64,000 bases of DNA, from NCBI GenBank assembly GCA_002706605.1, contig PALT01000025.1:1-64000 (forward strand), read 5' to 3'. Every line of letters begins with the position of its first letter. Position 1 is the first letter of the stretch. This document shows positions 25,820 through 34,140 of the stretch, in pieces. The stretch is from Rhodovulum sp. (GTDB lineage: Bacteria > Pseudomonadota > Alphaproteobacteria > Rhodobacterales > Rhodobacteraceae). The notes below the pieces were generated by a model. It did not search any database. It worked only from the letters and a program-made list of their open reading frames with translations, and had not been told where the DNA came from. The position numbers were made by a program, and so were the translations under genes.

Positions 25820-26650
25820 ATGCGTCACACCCTACCGCTTGCGCCACAGTTCTATGTTACTGCCCCCCAGCCCTGCCCCTATTTGCAGGGCCGGATGGAG
25901 CGTAAGCTGTTCACGGCCCTGCAAGGCGAGCACGCAGAACAGCTGAACGATGCGCTATCGCATCAGGGGTTCCGCCGCTCGCAGAATGTGCTCTACCGCC
26001 CGTCCTGTTCGGATTGCACCGCCTGTCTGTCCGCCCGCATCCGTGTGGCCGATTTCAAAGCGAACAAATCCCAGAAACGCACGCGGCGCAAAAACGCGCA
26101 TCTGCGCCGGTCGACGAATTCGCCTTGGGCGACCGAGGATCAGTATACCCTGTTCCGCCGCTATCTCAGCACACGTCACGCCGATGGTGGCATGGCGGAT
26201 ATGGATATCTTTGAATTCGCAGCCATGATCGAGGAAACCCCGATCCGCAGCCGCGTCATCGAATATTCCGCCCGCGATGAATACGGGGCCAGCGATCTGG
26301 TCGCCGTCTGCCTGACCGATATCCTGAAAGACGGTCTGAGCATGGTCTACTCGTTCTATGATCCCGACATGATGGATCATAGCCTTGGGACCCAAGTCAT
26401 TCTGGATCACATCGACATCGCGCGCGATGCGGGCCTGCCCTATGTCTATCTGGGCTATTGGGTGCCCGGTAGTCCCAAGATGGGATACAAGGCACGGTTC
26501 AGCGCGCTGGAGATCTACAAAAACGGTACGTGGCAGGACATCGGCGATCCCTGCGACCATGAGGGCGAAACCCATCCTCTGTCCGTTGATCCGATTGCCG
26601 AGCAGGTCGCCAAAATCTCGCTCCCTGACCTGCGCGCCCCGCGCCGGTAA
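25820..26650 (+). CDS. bpt: Aspartate/glutamate leucyltransferase (Bpt/ATE family)
   Basis: This 276-residue aminoacyl-tRNA-protein transferase adds Leu from Leu-tRNA to proteins with N-terminal Asp or Glu, tagging them for ClpS/ClpAP. The N-terminal domain contains [16 protein letters not shown] and [12 protein letters not shown] with the paired cysteines. The C-terminal GNAT-like domain carries [14 protein letters not shown] and [17 protein letters not shown] (about 211-228), the last being strongly conserved. Typical bacterial lengths are 240-280. Confidence 0.93.
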   Translation: MRHTLPLAPQFYVTAPQPCPYLQGRMERKLFTALQGEHAEQLNDALSHQGFRRSQNVLYRPSCSDCTACLSARIRVADFKANKSQKRTRRKNAHLRRSTNSPWATEDQYTLFRRYLSTRHADGGMADMDIFEFAAMIEETPIRSRVIEYSARDEYGASDLVAVCLTDILKDGLSMVYSFYDPDMMDHSLGTQVILDHIDIARDAGLPYVYLGYWVPGSPKMGYKARFSALEIYKNGTWQDIGDPCDHEGETHPLSVDPIAEQVAKISLPDLRAPRR

Positions 26651-26700
26651 ACCTCGCACGTCCAAAAGGGTGTTTTGGGACACCGACCGTAACCCAAAGG

Positions 26701-26734
26701 AAAACGGGGACCCGTTGGGCCCCCGTTTGTTGTT
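26701..26734. terminator. Shared terminator between bpt and the TRAP operon
   Basis: AAACGGGG pairs with CCCCGTTT around an inner CCC/GGG stem with one mismatch, with T residues on the plus side and A residues giving a U-tract on the minus side. The two convergent genes end 50 and 20 bases away. Confidence 0.7.
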
Positions 26735-26755
26735 TTAGTGGGTTTTGCGTCGCGC

Positions 26756-29110
26756 TTAGTTCGACAGCAGGTTCGGGACGATGGTCACGATGCTGGGGAT
26801 GAACCACAGGATCGCAAGGCCGAGGACCTGAACCAGAACGAACGGGATGATACCGCGGTAGATGTGGCTGGTGGTGACCTCTTTGGGGGCCACACCGCGC
26901 AGATAGAACAGCGCAAAGCCAAACGGCGGTGTCAGGAAGCTGGTCTGCAGGTTGACCGCGATCATGATGGTGACCCATTTGGGATCGAAGGACCCGCCAT
27001 AGATCACCGGCCCCACGATCGGGACAACGATGTAGATGATCTCGAGGAAGTCGAGAACGAAGCCCAGCACGAACAGCACCAGCATCACGATCAGGAAGAC
27101 TTTGAGTTCATTATCAAAGCTCTGGAGGAAGTCCTGAATATATTCCTCCCCCCCGAACGAGACCACGACAAGGTTCAGAACCTGCGAGCCGATCAGGATG
27201 GTGAAGACCATCGACGTCACCTTGGCCGTTTCGCGAACGATCGGCGGCAGGACACCCGTGCGCCACAACACCCAGCACCCGTAGAGGATGCCGAAGATAA
27301 AGAAGTGGTACGCGCCCTGTGCCACGACAAAGGCAAACCAGTCTTGCGCGGGGACGACTTCGCGGCTGACGCGCAGGTCGAACTCGGTCCCGGCAAAGAT
27401 CATGACGATCACGGCCAGCGCCGACCAGATGATCAGCTTGCCGTCTTTGCCCTCTTCTTGCAGCTTGCGGTAGGCCGCCAGCATGATCGCGCCACCGGCC
27501 CCAAGCGCCGCCGCAGGGGTCGGGTTGGTGATCCCGCCAAGGATCGAGCCCAGAACCGCCACGATCAGCAGAAGCGGCGGGAAGACCACGCGCAACAGAT
27601 CGTTGGTCGCCAGCATGCCAAAGGCCGCCCGCACCCCGTAGAACGTAATCGCAAACGGGATCGCAAGGATCAGGAAGGCCCCACCAGACGAGGTCAGCGG
27701 GCTGACAAAGGCCGCGTCAAAGACCAGCGCAAGGCCGATCCCCGCCGCCCCGATCAACAGGGGACGCATGTCGCCATTGGGGGCAACACCGCGCGCCACG
27801 CTGAGGACAATGCCCAGACCGATCAGCAGCACCAGAACCGACGAGGACAGAGCGGGCGCATTGGCCAGCTTGTCCGCACGGGCTTGTTCCAGCTGTTCAG
27901 GCGTCAGGGCCGTTGCCGATTGCGCGCCACCGGCGGCATCGATTTCGGCCTGTTGTGCGACCGCTTCGTCCCATGCCTCTTGGCCGTGCAGTTCGATCAT
28001 CGAGATCTGGCACTGCTCGGACACATTGGTGCGCAGTGCGGCGCCAGCCGTTCCTTCGGAGAAGCTGCTGACCTCAAGCGACTGAGAACCCGCGATGTTC
28101 AGGTTGATCGCCAGCATGCCGACGGCAATCGCGCCAACCGGAACGAACAGGAACCACGTCAGTTTCTCGTTACGGGTGGCCGCCGACGGCGTGCCATCCG
28201 TGATCTGAACCGCAGGAGCCTTGGACGGGTTCAACACCGCAAAGCCGAACGCATAGGCCCCGTAGAGGAAGGCCAACATGATGCCCGGCACAATGGCCGC
28301 TTGGAACAGGGTGCCCACCGACACAACAGGTGCCGTGCCCAGATAGGTCAGAGCATCGGTACAGCCTGCCAATTGAGCGCGCTGTTCCTGTGCCGCCGAA
28401 TAGAGGTCACCGGCCAGCGTCCCCAAGAGAACGATCACGATCGAGGGCGGGATGATCTGCCCCAGCGTCCCCGAGGCCGCGATGACACCGGTGGCCAGTT
28501 CGGGCGAGTATTTGTTGCGCAGCATGGTGGGCAGCGACAACAGACCCATGGTCACAACGGTTGCACCAACGATACCGGTCGAGGCGGCCAGAAACGCGCC
28601 CACAACCACAACCGACACGGCCAGACCACCGGGCAGCGGGCCAAAGACGCGCGCCATAGTCGTCAGCAGATCGTTCGCGATTTTCGACCGTTCCAGCGTG
28701 ATGCCCATCAGGACGAACATCAGAACCGCCAGCAGGGTTTCGATCGACTGACCGGCGAACACACGTTCGTTCATCCGGTTGACGACAAAGCTGATGTTGC
28801 GGTCCATCGCCGTTTGCCAGCCGTTTTCGAAGACCGCGTGGGCCTCGCGTGGCAATTCGGGGTATCGGAAGATTGTGATTGAATCCGGATGCAATCCCTG
28901 TCCGATCAAGGCGCGATAGGCCTCGGAACCGGTGTCGATTGCTTGGTGGATCAACAGGCCCTGGCTGTCCAGTGCCGCGATGATCCCAAAGGAAAGAGCG
29001 CCCGCGCCGCCAATCGAAAAGGCGACGGGAAAGCCCGAGAGAATGCCCCCAAAGAGGCACAAAAAGACGATGATCAGGCCGATCTCGACGCCATCAAGTC
29101 CAAATAACAT
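26756..29110 (-). CDS. TRAP transporter large permease (extended DctM/DctM-Q type)
   Basis: The product is 784 residues, far longer than the usual DctM of about 430. DctM motifs are recognisable in order: SGFPVAFSIGGAGAL at about 25-40, ATVVTMGLLSLPTML and GTLGQIIPPSIV (about 185-225), PGIMLAFLYG at 275, GGITNPTPAAALG at about 525 and QTSFLTPPFGFALFYLRG near the end. Between 275 and 525 lies an additional segment with more membrane spans and a periplasmic loop (about 340-420) with one cysteine. Extended DctM proteins occur in other alphaproteobacteria. It is the secondary-transport subunit, driven by sodium or proton gradient, and follows dctQ by 18 bases. Confidence 0.9.
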   Translation of the reverse strand: MLFGLDGVEIGLIIVFLCLFGGILSGFPVAFSIGGAGALSFGIIAALDSQGLLIHQAIDTGSEAYRALIGQGLHPDSITIFRYPELPREAHAVFENGWQTAMDRNISFVVNRMNERVFAGQSIETLLAVLMFVLMGITLERSKIANDLLTTMARVFGPLPGGLAVSVVVVGAFLAASTGIVGATVVTMGLLSLPTMLRNKYSPELATGVIAASGTLGQIIPPSIVIVLLGTLAGDLYSAAQEQRAQLAGCTDALTYLGTAPVVSVGTLFQAAIVPGIMLAFLYGAYAFGFAVLNPSKAPAVQITDGTPSAATRNEKLTWFLFVPVGAIAVGMLAINLNIAGSQSLEVSSFSEGTAGAALRTNVSEQCQISMIELHGQEAWDEAVAQQAEIDAAGGAQSATALTPEQLEQARADKLANAPALSSSVLVLLIGLGIVLSVARGVAPNGDMRPLLIGAAGIGLALVFDAAFVSPLTSSGGAFLILAIPFAITFYGVRAAFGMLATNDLLRVVFPPLLLIVAVLGSILGGITNPTPAAALGAGGAIMLAAYRKLQEEGKDGKLIIWSALAVIVMIFAGTEFDLRVSREVVPAQDWFAFVVAQGAYHFFIFGILYGCWVLWRTGVLPPIVRETAKVTSMVFTILIGSQVLNLVVVSFGGEEYIQDFLQSFDNELKVFLIVMLVLFVLGFVLDFLEIIYIVVPIVGPVIYGGSFDPKWVTIMIAVNLQTSFLTPPFGFALFYLRGVAPKEVTTSHIYRGIIPFVLVQVLGLAILWFIPSIVTIVPNLLSN

Positions 29111-29128
29111 TTGCTCAGCCTCGTTGAG

Positions 29129-29908
29129 TTAGTGGGTGCCTTCGTAGGCTTCTTCGCCTTCACCCAGCGTGTCGCGATCAAGGAATTTACCGGCGCTGTC
29201 TTCGCCTTCGACATATTCCAGATACGAGCGGTAAAAGAACGACATCGCCTGAATAAAGATCATGCCGCAGTAGATGAGGATCAGGACCTTAAACAGGAAA
29301 TAGGCGCTAAAGCCGTTGGGCGAGAAACCGATGGTTTCCACGTTCCAGCGCACCGCGCGCGCCTTGAGCATCAGCCGGTCCAGCGTGTCCGAGGCCGAGG
29401 GTTTCGGCGTGATCAGGTGACGCCACAGGAAGTACCACGAGTACATCCACATGATGATCGCAACCGGCATCATAAAGACGACCGAGCCGAACATGTCGAT
29501 GGCCCGCTTGGTGCGGTGCGACACAGCCGAATAGATCAGGTCCACGCGCACATGGCCGCCCTGAACGAACGTATAGGCCGCACACATCGCGACCACCATG
29601 GCATTGTAAAGCTTGAGTTCCTCGGACCACCAGCTGAGGTCCTTGGTGAACGAATATCCGGCGGGGCCAAAGGAAATCTCGGCCACACGGAAGATCCGTT
29701 GCAGGAATACGATGACGATCTGCTGAAGCACCATCAACAGACCGGCCCATGCGAAAAAGCGGCCAAAGCTGTTGGCGAACCCTTCGAGGACGCGCACGAC
29801 GCCCCACAAAAAGTCGCGCTTGATGACCCCCAGCACGAACACCAATGCGAAAACACCTAATGCGATCAGCGCGAATTCCGTCGAGCCGCCGTAATAGACG
29901 ATCCACAT
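29129..29908 (-). CDS. TRAP transporter small permease (DctQ type)
   Basis: The 259-residue protein has four main hydrophobic segments with the DctQ motif (GGHVRVDLIYS, about 130-140, followed by a basic segment). It forms the membrane complex with the large permease. It is larger than the usual 160-200 residues because of an extended C-terminal part with an additional span and acidic tail (GEGEEAYEGTH). The start ATG at 29908 opens a hydrophobic N-terminus; the frame is open upstream to 30007 without family features. A 136-base gap precedes it after the binding-protein gene. Confidence 0.85.
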   Translation of the reverse strand: MWIVYYGGSTEFALIALGVFALVFVLGVIKRDFLWGVVRVLEGFANSFGRFFAWAGLLMVLQQIVIVFLQRIFRVAEISFGPAGYSFTKDLSWWSEELKLYNAMVVAMCAAYTFVQGGHVRVDLIYSAVSHRTKRAIDMFGSVVFMMPVAIIMWMYSWYFLWRHLITPKPSASDTLDRLMLKARAVRWNVETIGFSPNGFSAYFLFKVLILIYCGMIFIQAMSFFYRSYLEYVEGEDSAGKFLDRDTLGEGEEAYEGTH

Positions 29909-30044
29909 AATGCTTTCTTTAGTGGATTGCTCCAAGACAGGTCCCCCATCTCTCTTGAACGGGCGCGGACCGGTGCCGCATGCCCCAAGTGGAACTCCCC
30001 GATCCAATCGGACCGGGGAGCCTCATTTCGTACCGTGTGGGCGA

Positions 30045-31127
30045 TTAGCCCAGAACGCGGTCGCGTTGTGCGGTGTAGGCACCCGACGACTTGTTGATCC
30101 AAGCCGACGATGCTTTCATCGAGGTCATCGCGCTGTCGTAGACCTTTTTGTACAGGTCGTCGCCCAGGTTTTCCTCGTGAACGGCCTGCGATGCGGCACC
30201 GAAGGCGTCCCAAACGCTGTCGGGGAATTCCATCAGCTTGACGCCCGAGGCCTGCAGACGCTGCAGAGCTGCACCGTTGTTGGCCAGGAACTGCGACAGG
30301 TTCCACTGGTGCGATTCAGCAGCAGCGATCTCGATGACCTTCTGGTGCGCGGGCGAGAGGCTCTCGAACACGTCACGGTTGGTGGCCAGCGAAAGACCTG
30401 CACCCGGCTCGTGGAAGCCAGCGGTGTAGTACACTTTGGTGATCTCTTGGAAACCGGCTTTTTCGTCGGCCCACGGACCGATCCACTCGGTGCCGTCGAT
30501 GGCGCCCGATGCCAGTGCTTGGTACACTTCGCCGCCCGGAAGGTTCTGAACCGACGCGCCCAGTTTACCCAGAGCTTTGCCGCCCAGACCGGGCATACGG
30601 AACTTCAGACCGTTGAAGTCCTCGGGGCTGTTGATCTCTTTCGAGAACCAGCCGCCAGCCTGTGCGCCCGTGTTACCGGCCAGGAAGGATTTCAGGCCAA
30701 AGATCTGACCCAGTTCGTCGTGCAGTTCCATACCGCCATCCTGGTAGTACCAGTTGGCCAGTTCCTGTGCGGTCATGCCGAAGGGCACAGCGGTGAAGAA
30801 CGCATATGCGGGGTGCTGACCGGTGAAGTAGTAGTCTGCACCGTGGTACATGTCGGCCTGACCCGAGGACACAGCGTCGAACACTTCGAACGCGCCAACC
30901 AGTTCACCGGCGGCTTTCAGGTCAACGGTCAGAGCACCGTCGGTCATTGCGGTGATCGAGTCAGCAGCGCGCTGTGCCGAGTCGTGCACACCGGCCAGAC
31001 CACGACCCCAGGTCGTTACCAGCGTCAGAGTGCGTTTGCCTTGTGCGTAAGCCGGAGCGGCCAGAGTGCTTGCAGCAGCAGCGGTGCCACCAAGCGCCGA
31101 GGCGCGCAGAAAAGAACGGCGATCCAT
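30045..31127 (-). CDS. TRAP transporter substrate-binding protein (DctP family, TakP-like)
   Basis: The 360-residue protein carries a Tat-type signal (DRRSFLRAS, cleavage after AYA near residue 28) and the DctP fold. Segments GNTGAQAGGWFSKEIN, GLKFRMPGLGGKAL and GGEVYQALASGAIDGTEW follow the pattern of TakP, the 2-oxo acid-binding protein of Rhodobacter sphaeroides. The conserved arginine that binds the substrate carboxylate is the R in GLKFRMPG. The likely ligand is therefore a 2-oxo or hydroxy monocarboxylate, by similarity only. A GGAGGAAT ribosome site precedes the ATG. It is the first gene of the dctP-Q-M operon and divergent from the histidine kinase. Confidence 0.9.
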   Translation of the reverse strand: MDRRSFLRASALGGTAAAASTLAAPAYAQGKRTLTLVTTWGRGLAGVHDSAQRAADSITAMTDGALTVDLKAAGELVGAFEVFDAVSSGQADMYHGADYYFTGQHPAYAFFTAVPFGMTAQELANWYYQDGGMELHDELGQIFGLKSFLAGNTGAQAGGWFSKEINSPEDFNGLKFRMPGLGGKALGKLGASVQNLPGGEVYQALASGAIDGTEWIGPWADEKAGFQEITKVYYTAGFHEPGAGLSLATNRDVFESLSPAHQKVIEIAAAESHQWNLSQFLANNGAALQRLQASGVKLMEFPDSVWDAFGAASQAVHEENLGDDLYKKVYDSAMTSMKASSAWINKSSGAYTAQRDRVLG

Positions 31128-31362
31128 TATGGTATTCCTCCCAAATGTGTTGCCCGCCCAGAGCGGGGGCGGATCGATAGTGCGGGGGAGGTTAGCGAGT
31201 ACCCAGTTTTGAATAAATACCAAGTACTACGTAGAAACGCGGAAAATGTTAAAAATCTTGACCAATTTTGGTGATTTTTGAAACTGTCCCCCCACGGATT
31301 TCACTCTGATTCCCGTCGAATCGCGCCCGAATCGGTGCACGCTTAGGCAGAAAGGACACCCC
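31128..31362. promoter_or_regulatory. Divergent control region of the TRAP operon and the sensor kinase
   Basis: The 235-base gap between dctP (minus) and the kinase (plus) holds a perfect 8-base palindrome CTACGTAG at 31227-31234, adjacent to AGTACT, and a dyad ACCAA-TT-TTGGT at 31261-31272. These are candidates for the binding site of the NarL-type regulator encoded at 32797. The region is more AT-rich than its flanks. Confidence 0.4.
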
Positions 31363-32787
31363 CTGCCCCTTTTCACGTCACTCCGCGAACGGCTGCGCCT
31401 GAACTACGGGCAAAAGCTGTTCTTGCTGGCCACGGTCCCCCTGTTGGTGGCGGTGACGGCAATCGCGTTTCTGGTCGCCTATCAGGCGCGCCAGTTGCCC
31501 GAGCGCGAGATCGCGATGTTGCAGACCCAGTTGCTGAACGCGAAGAAAGAAGAGCTGAAGAACTATATTTCCTTGGCGCGCACAGCGTTTAGTGCGGAAT
31601 ACGGCAATGCCCTACCCGATGACGAGGCTGCGAAAACCAAGGTTATTCAAACCCTTGCGGCGATGATCTATGGCCAGGACGGCTATTTTTTCGTCTACGA
31701 TTACAACGGCAACAACCTTGTCAGTCCGCGCCAGACCGAATTCATCAACCGCAACTGGGCGGGGCTTGAGGACGCGCGCGGCACACCCGTTGTGGATGAG
31801 TTGATCGAGATCGCGCGCTCGGGCGGGGGCTATCACACCTATCTCTGGACGAAACCGTCCACCGGCGAAGAGGCGCAGATCATTTCCTATGTGATCGGGC
31901 TGCAGGATTGGCGCTGGGTCGTGGGGACGGGCGTGTTCGTGGACGATGTTCTGGGCTCAATCGCGACGGCCCGCGCCCAGACCGAGGCCCGCATCAGCCG
32001 CACATTTATGTCCATCGGGGCGATCACCCTTGCCGCGCTGATGGTGGTGTTCATGTCGGGACTGGTCATCAACATCCGCGAACGCCGTCTGGCCGATACC
32101 AAGCTCAAGGAACTGACCCAGCGGATTTTCGACACACAAGAAGAAGAACGCGGCCGCGTCGCGCGTGAATTGCACGACAGTATCAGCCAGATCCTGATCG
32201 GGGCGCGCTATGCGCTGGACCTTGCGCGCCGCCGTCTGTCCACGGGGGATGCGCGCGCCGAGGACAGCGTCACCAAGGGCATCACCAGTCTGAACGGCGC
32301 CATCCAAGAGGTCCGCCGCATCAGCCGCGATTTGCGTCCCGGCGTGTTGGATGACCTTGGGCTTGGGCCCGCGTTGCAAGGTCTGACCGAAGAGTTTGAG
32401 CGGCGCACCGGCATTGAGGTCGAATTCCAGACCGTGGTGTTCCGCAACCGTCTGGACAAGGATTCCAAGATCGCCCTCTTCCGCGTCGCCCAAGAGGCGC
32501 TGACCAATATCGAACGCCACGCGGGCGCGACCAAGGTCGTCATGGACCTGCGCGGCAACCGGCGCGGCGCGATCATGCGGATTGAGGACAACGGCAACGG
32601 CCTGCCGACCGACCGCACGATCAAGGCCTCGACCGGTCTGGGCCTGCGCAATATGCAGGAACGCATGGAACAGATGTCGGGAACATTACGCATTCTGTCC
32701 AGCAAATCGGGAACGGTTATTGAAGCTCAGGTGCCTTTGTCGCATATGCTACAGCCCGAACCCGACACCCGGGCCAGAAATGGATAA
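31363..32787 (+). CDS. Cache-domain sensor histidine kinase (NarL/HisKA_3 type), CTG start
   Basis: The 474-residue kinase has a membrane span near residues 20-40, an extracytoplasmic single-Cache domain (about 50-195, with GQDGYFFVYDYNGNNLV and DWRWVVGTGVFVDDV), a second span (about 215-238) and a HisKA_3 domain with His271 in VARELHDSISQ. The ATPase domain has FRVAQEALTNIERHA, EDNGNGL and STGLGLRNMQERM. No ATG or GTG exists in frame between the upstream stop and the first span. CTG at 31363 has AAAGGA seven bases upstream and gives the sequence PLFTSLRERLRLNYGQKLF, which fits relatives. A TTG at 31423 lies inside the first span. Its neighbours suggest it senses the ligand of the TRAP system. 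Confidence 0.88.
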   Translation: MPLFTSLRERLRLNYGQKLFLLATVPLLVAVTAIAFLVAYQARQLPEREIAMLQTQLLNAKKEELKNYISLARTAFSAEYGNALPDDEAAKTKVIQTLAAMIYGQDGYFFVYDYNGNNLVSPRQTEFINRNWAGLEDARGTPVVDELIEIARSGGGYHTYLWTKPSTGEEAQIISYVIGLQDWRWVVGTGVFVDDVLGSIATARAQTEARISRTFMSIGAITLAALMVVFMSGLVINIRERRLADTKLKELTQRIFDTQEEERGRVARELHDSISQILIGARYALDLARRRLSTGDARAEDSVTKGITSLNGAIQEVRRISRDLRPGVLDDLGLGPALQGLTEEFERRTGIEVEFQTVVFRNRLDKDSKIALFRVAQEALTNIERHAGATKVVMDLRGNRRGAIMRIEDNGNGLPTDRTIKASTGLGLRNMQERMEQMSGTLRILSSKSGTVIEAQVPLSHMLQPEPDTRARNG

Positions 32788-32796
32788 GGGCAGGCT

Positions 32797-33441
32797 ATGA
32801 CACATCCCGTACGCGTCGCGATTGTGGACGATCACCCGATGGTCGCCGAAGGGATCGAGGCAATCCTCGAAACCTATGACGATCTGCAGGTGGTCGCGAC
32901 CCTGAGCAACGGGCAGGACATGATCGATCAGGTCGAGGATCTGAATCCCGACGTGATCCTGTTAGACCTGAACATGCCCAAGGTGAACGGGCTAAGCGCC
33001 GCCGAGATGATCCTTGAACGCCGCCCCGACACCCGCATCCTGATCCTGACGATGCATGACAGCACCGAATACATCACCAGCGCCATGTCGCACGGGGCCA
33101 AGGGCTATATCCTGAAAGACGTGCCTACCGAAGAGATCAAACAGGCCATCGACGCGGTGATGGCGGGCGCGACCTATCTGTGCACGGGGGCCGAGGCCGC
33201 CCTGTCGCCGCGCGTGTCCAAACGTCTGGAACAGCTGACCAACCGCGAACAGGCCATCCTGTTGCAACTGGCCCAAGGCAAGTCGAACAAAGAGGTCGCC
33301 CTCGCCCTAGATATCTCGGTGCGCACGGTCGAGACCCACCGCAAGAACCTGAAACGCAAGCTGGGCATCAGTTCCACCGCCGGTCTGACGCGGTTCGCGT
33401 TGGAACACGGGGTGCTGCAGGGCACCGGCGCCGATCTCTAA
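32797..33441 (+). CDS. NarL/LuxR-type response regulator
   Basis: This 214-residue regulator has a receiver domain with acidic pocket VDDHP, phospho-acceptor Asp57 (LLDLNMPK) and Lys in YILKDVP. The C-terminal LuxR/GerE helix-turn-helix is at about 147-200 (LTNREQAILLQLAQGKSNKEVA, then VRTVETHRKNLKRKL). It begins nine bases after the kinase stop and is surely its partner. By context the pair controls the divergent dctPQM operon. Confidence 0.93.
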   Translation: MTHPVRVAIVDDHPMVAEGIEAILETYDDLQVVATLSNGQDMIDQVEDLNPDVILLDLNMPKVNGLSAAEMILERRPDTRILILTMHDSTEYITSAMSHGAKGYILKDVPTEEIKQAIDAVMAGATYLCTGAEAALSPRVSKRLEQLTNREQAILLQLAQGKSNKEVALALDISVRTVETHRKNLKRKLGISSTAGLTRFALEHGVLQGTGADL

Positions 33442-33460
33442 GCCTCGAAAGGAAAGACCG

Positions 33461-33811
33461 ATGATCGCCATTATATTTGAGGTCTTTCCCGCCGAGGGGC
33501 GCACCGACGACTATCTGGCCATCGCGGCCAAGCTGCGCGCCGATCTGGAACAGATCGACGGGTTCATCTCGGTCGAACGGTTCCAAAGCCTGACCACCCC
33601 CGGCAAATACCTGTCCGTGTCGTTTTTCCGCGACGAGGACGCCGTCGCCAACTGGCGCACGACCGAGGCCCACCGCGCCGCCCAATCGGCGGGGCGCGCT
33701 GGCGTGTTTTCCGACTATCGCCTGCGGGTGGCCAGCGTGATCCGCGATTACGGGATGACTCGCCGTGACGAGGCCCCCGGCGACAGCCAGATCGCCCATG
33801 ATGCCCCATAA
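33461..33811 (+). CDS. Antibiotic biosynthesis monooxygenase (ABM) domain protein
   Basis: The 116-residue product is a dimeric ferredoxin-like ABM domain: MIAIIFEVFPAEG at the start, IDGFISVERFQS in the middle and YLSVSFFRDEDAVANWR, in the usual order. Family members are monooxygenases or heme oxygenase-like enzymes on varied substrates, and this one cannot be assigned. GAAAGGAAAG forms a good ribosome site. It lies 19 bases after the response regulator and may be cotranscribed with it. Confidence 0.8.
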   Translation: MIAIIFEVFPAEGRTDDYLAIAAKLRADLEQIDGFISVERFQSLTTPGKYLSVSFFRDEDAVANWRTTEAHRAAQSAGRAGVFSDYRLRVASVIRDYGMTRRDEAPGDSQIAHDAP

Positions 33812-33942
33812 GGTGCGAGAACTCTCCCCAAACGGGTGAAAATCCCCCTCTGAAATTGCGCAAATGTCGCGAAATCCGGAAAACGCGCAATATTCGGAAA
33901 GATTTTTTTGCCCTTGAGACAGAAAATTTGCGCTTTTCGCGG

Positions 33943-33971
33943 TTGACGCCCCCTGCCCCCCCTCCTAATGT
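33943..33971 (+). promoter_or_regulatory. Sigma70-type promoter of ilvBN
   Basis: TTGACG at 33943-33948 and TAATGT at 33966-33971 are spaced by exactly 17 bases. A start near 33978 would place the leader-peptide start codon (34000) about 22 bases into the transcript. Confidence 0.7.
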
Positions 33972-33999
33972 CCGTGCGAACGCAGCAAAGGGGCCAACA

Positions 34000-34050
34000 A
34001 TGGCTAATCTACTAGTCATCGTCGTCGAACGAATGCGCATGGGCCGGTAA
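34000..34050 (+). CDS. ilvL: ilv leader peptide (attenuator peptide)
   Basis: A 16-codon frame reads MANLLVIVVERMRMGR. Six consecutive codons (34009-34026) specify Leu, Leu, Val, Ile, Val, Val, exactly the end products of the pathway the downstream ilvBN genes feed. AAGGGG at 33986-33991 is a good ribosome site eight bases before the ATG. The stop (34048-34050) lies just past the left arm of the antiterminator. The frame is open upstream, but the promoter lies between, so 34000 is the start. The gene name is used by analogy with enterobacterial ilv leaders. Confidence 0.85.
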   Translation: MANLLVIVVERMRMGR

Positions 34051-34102
34051 CGGTAGACCATAACGGTACCCCATGCGCCCCCGCCAGAACGGGGGCTTTT
34101 TT
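34035..34102 (+). promoter_or_regulatory. ilvBN transcription attenuator (antiterminator and terminator)
   Basis: Antiterminator: GCGCATGGG (34035-34043) pairs perfectly with CCCATGCGC (34070-34078). Terminator: GCCCCCG (34077-34083) pairs with CGGGGGC (34090-34096), followed by six T at 34097-34102. The two structures share bases 34077-34078, so they exclude each other. A ribosome stalled at the Leu/Val/Ile codons leaves 34035-34043 free to form the antiterminator; one that reaches the stop codon covers that arm and lets the terminator form. Confidence 0.85.
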
Positions 34103-34140
34103 GTTGTTACAGAGCACGGAACGGACGCACGGAGAGCAAA

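Noticed and set aside
26738-28882. 714-codon plus-strand frame opposite the TRAP large permease
   Set aside because: The product is almost entirely charged residues and glutamine with no family match, and the minus-strand gene has clear DctM motifs.
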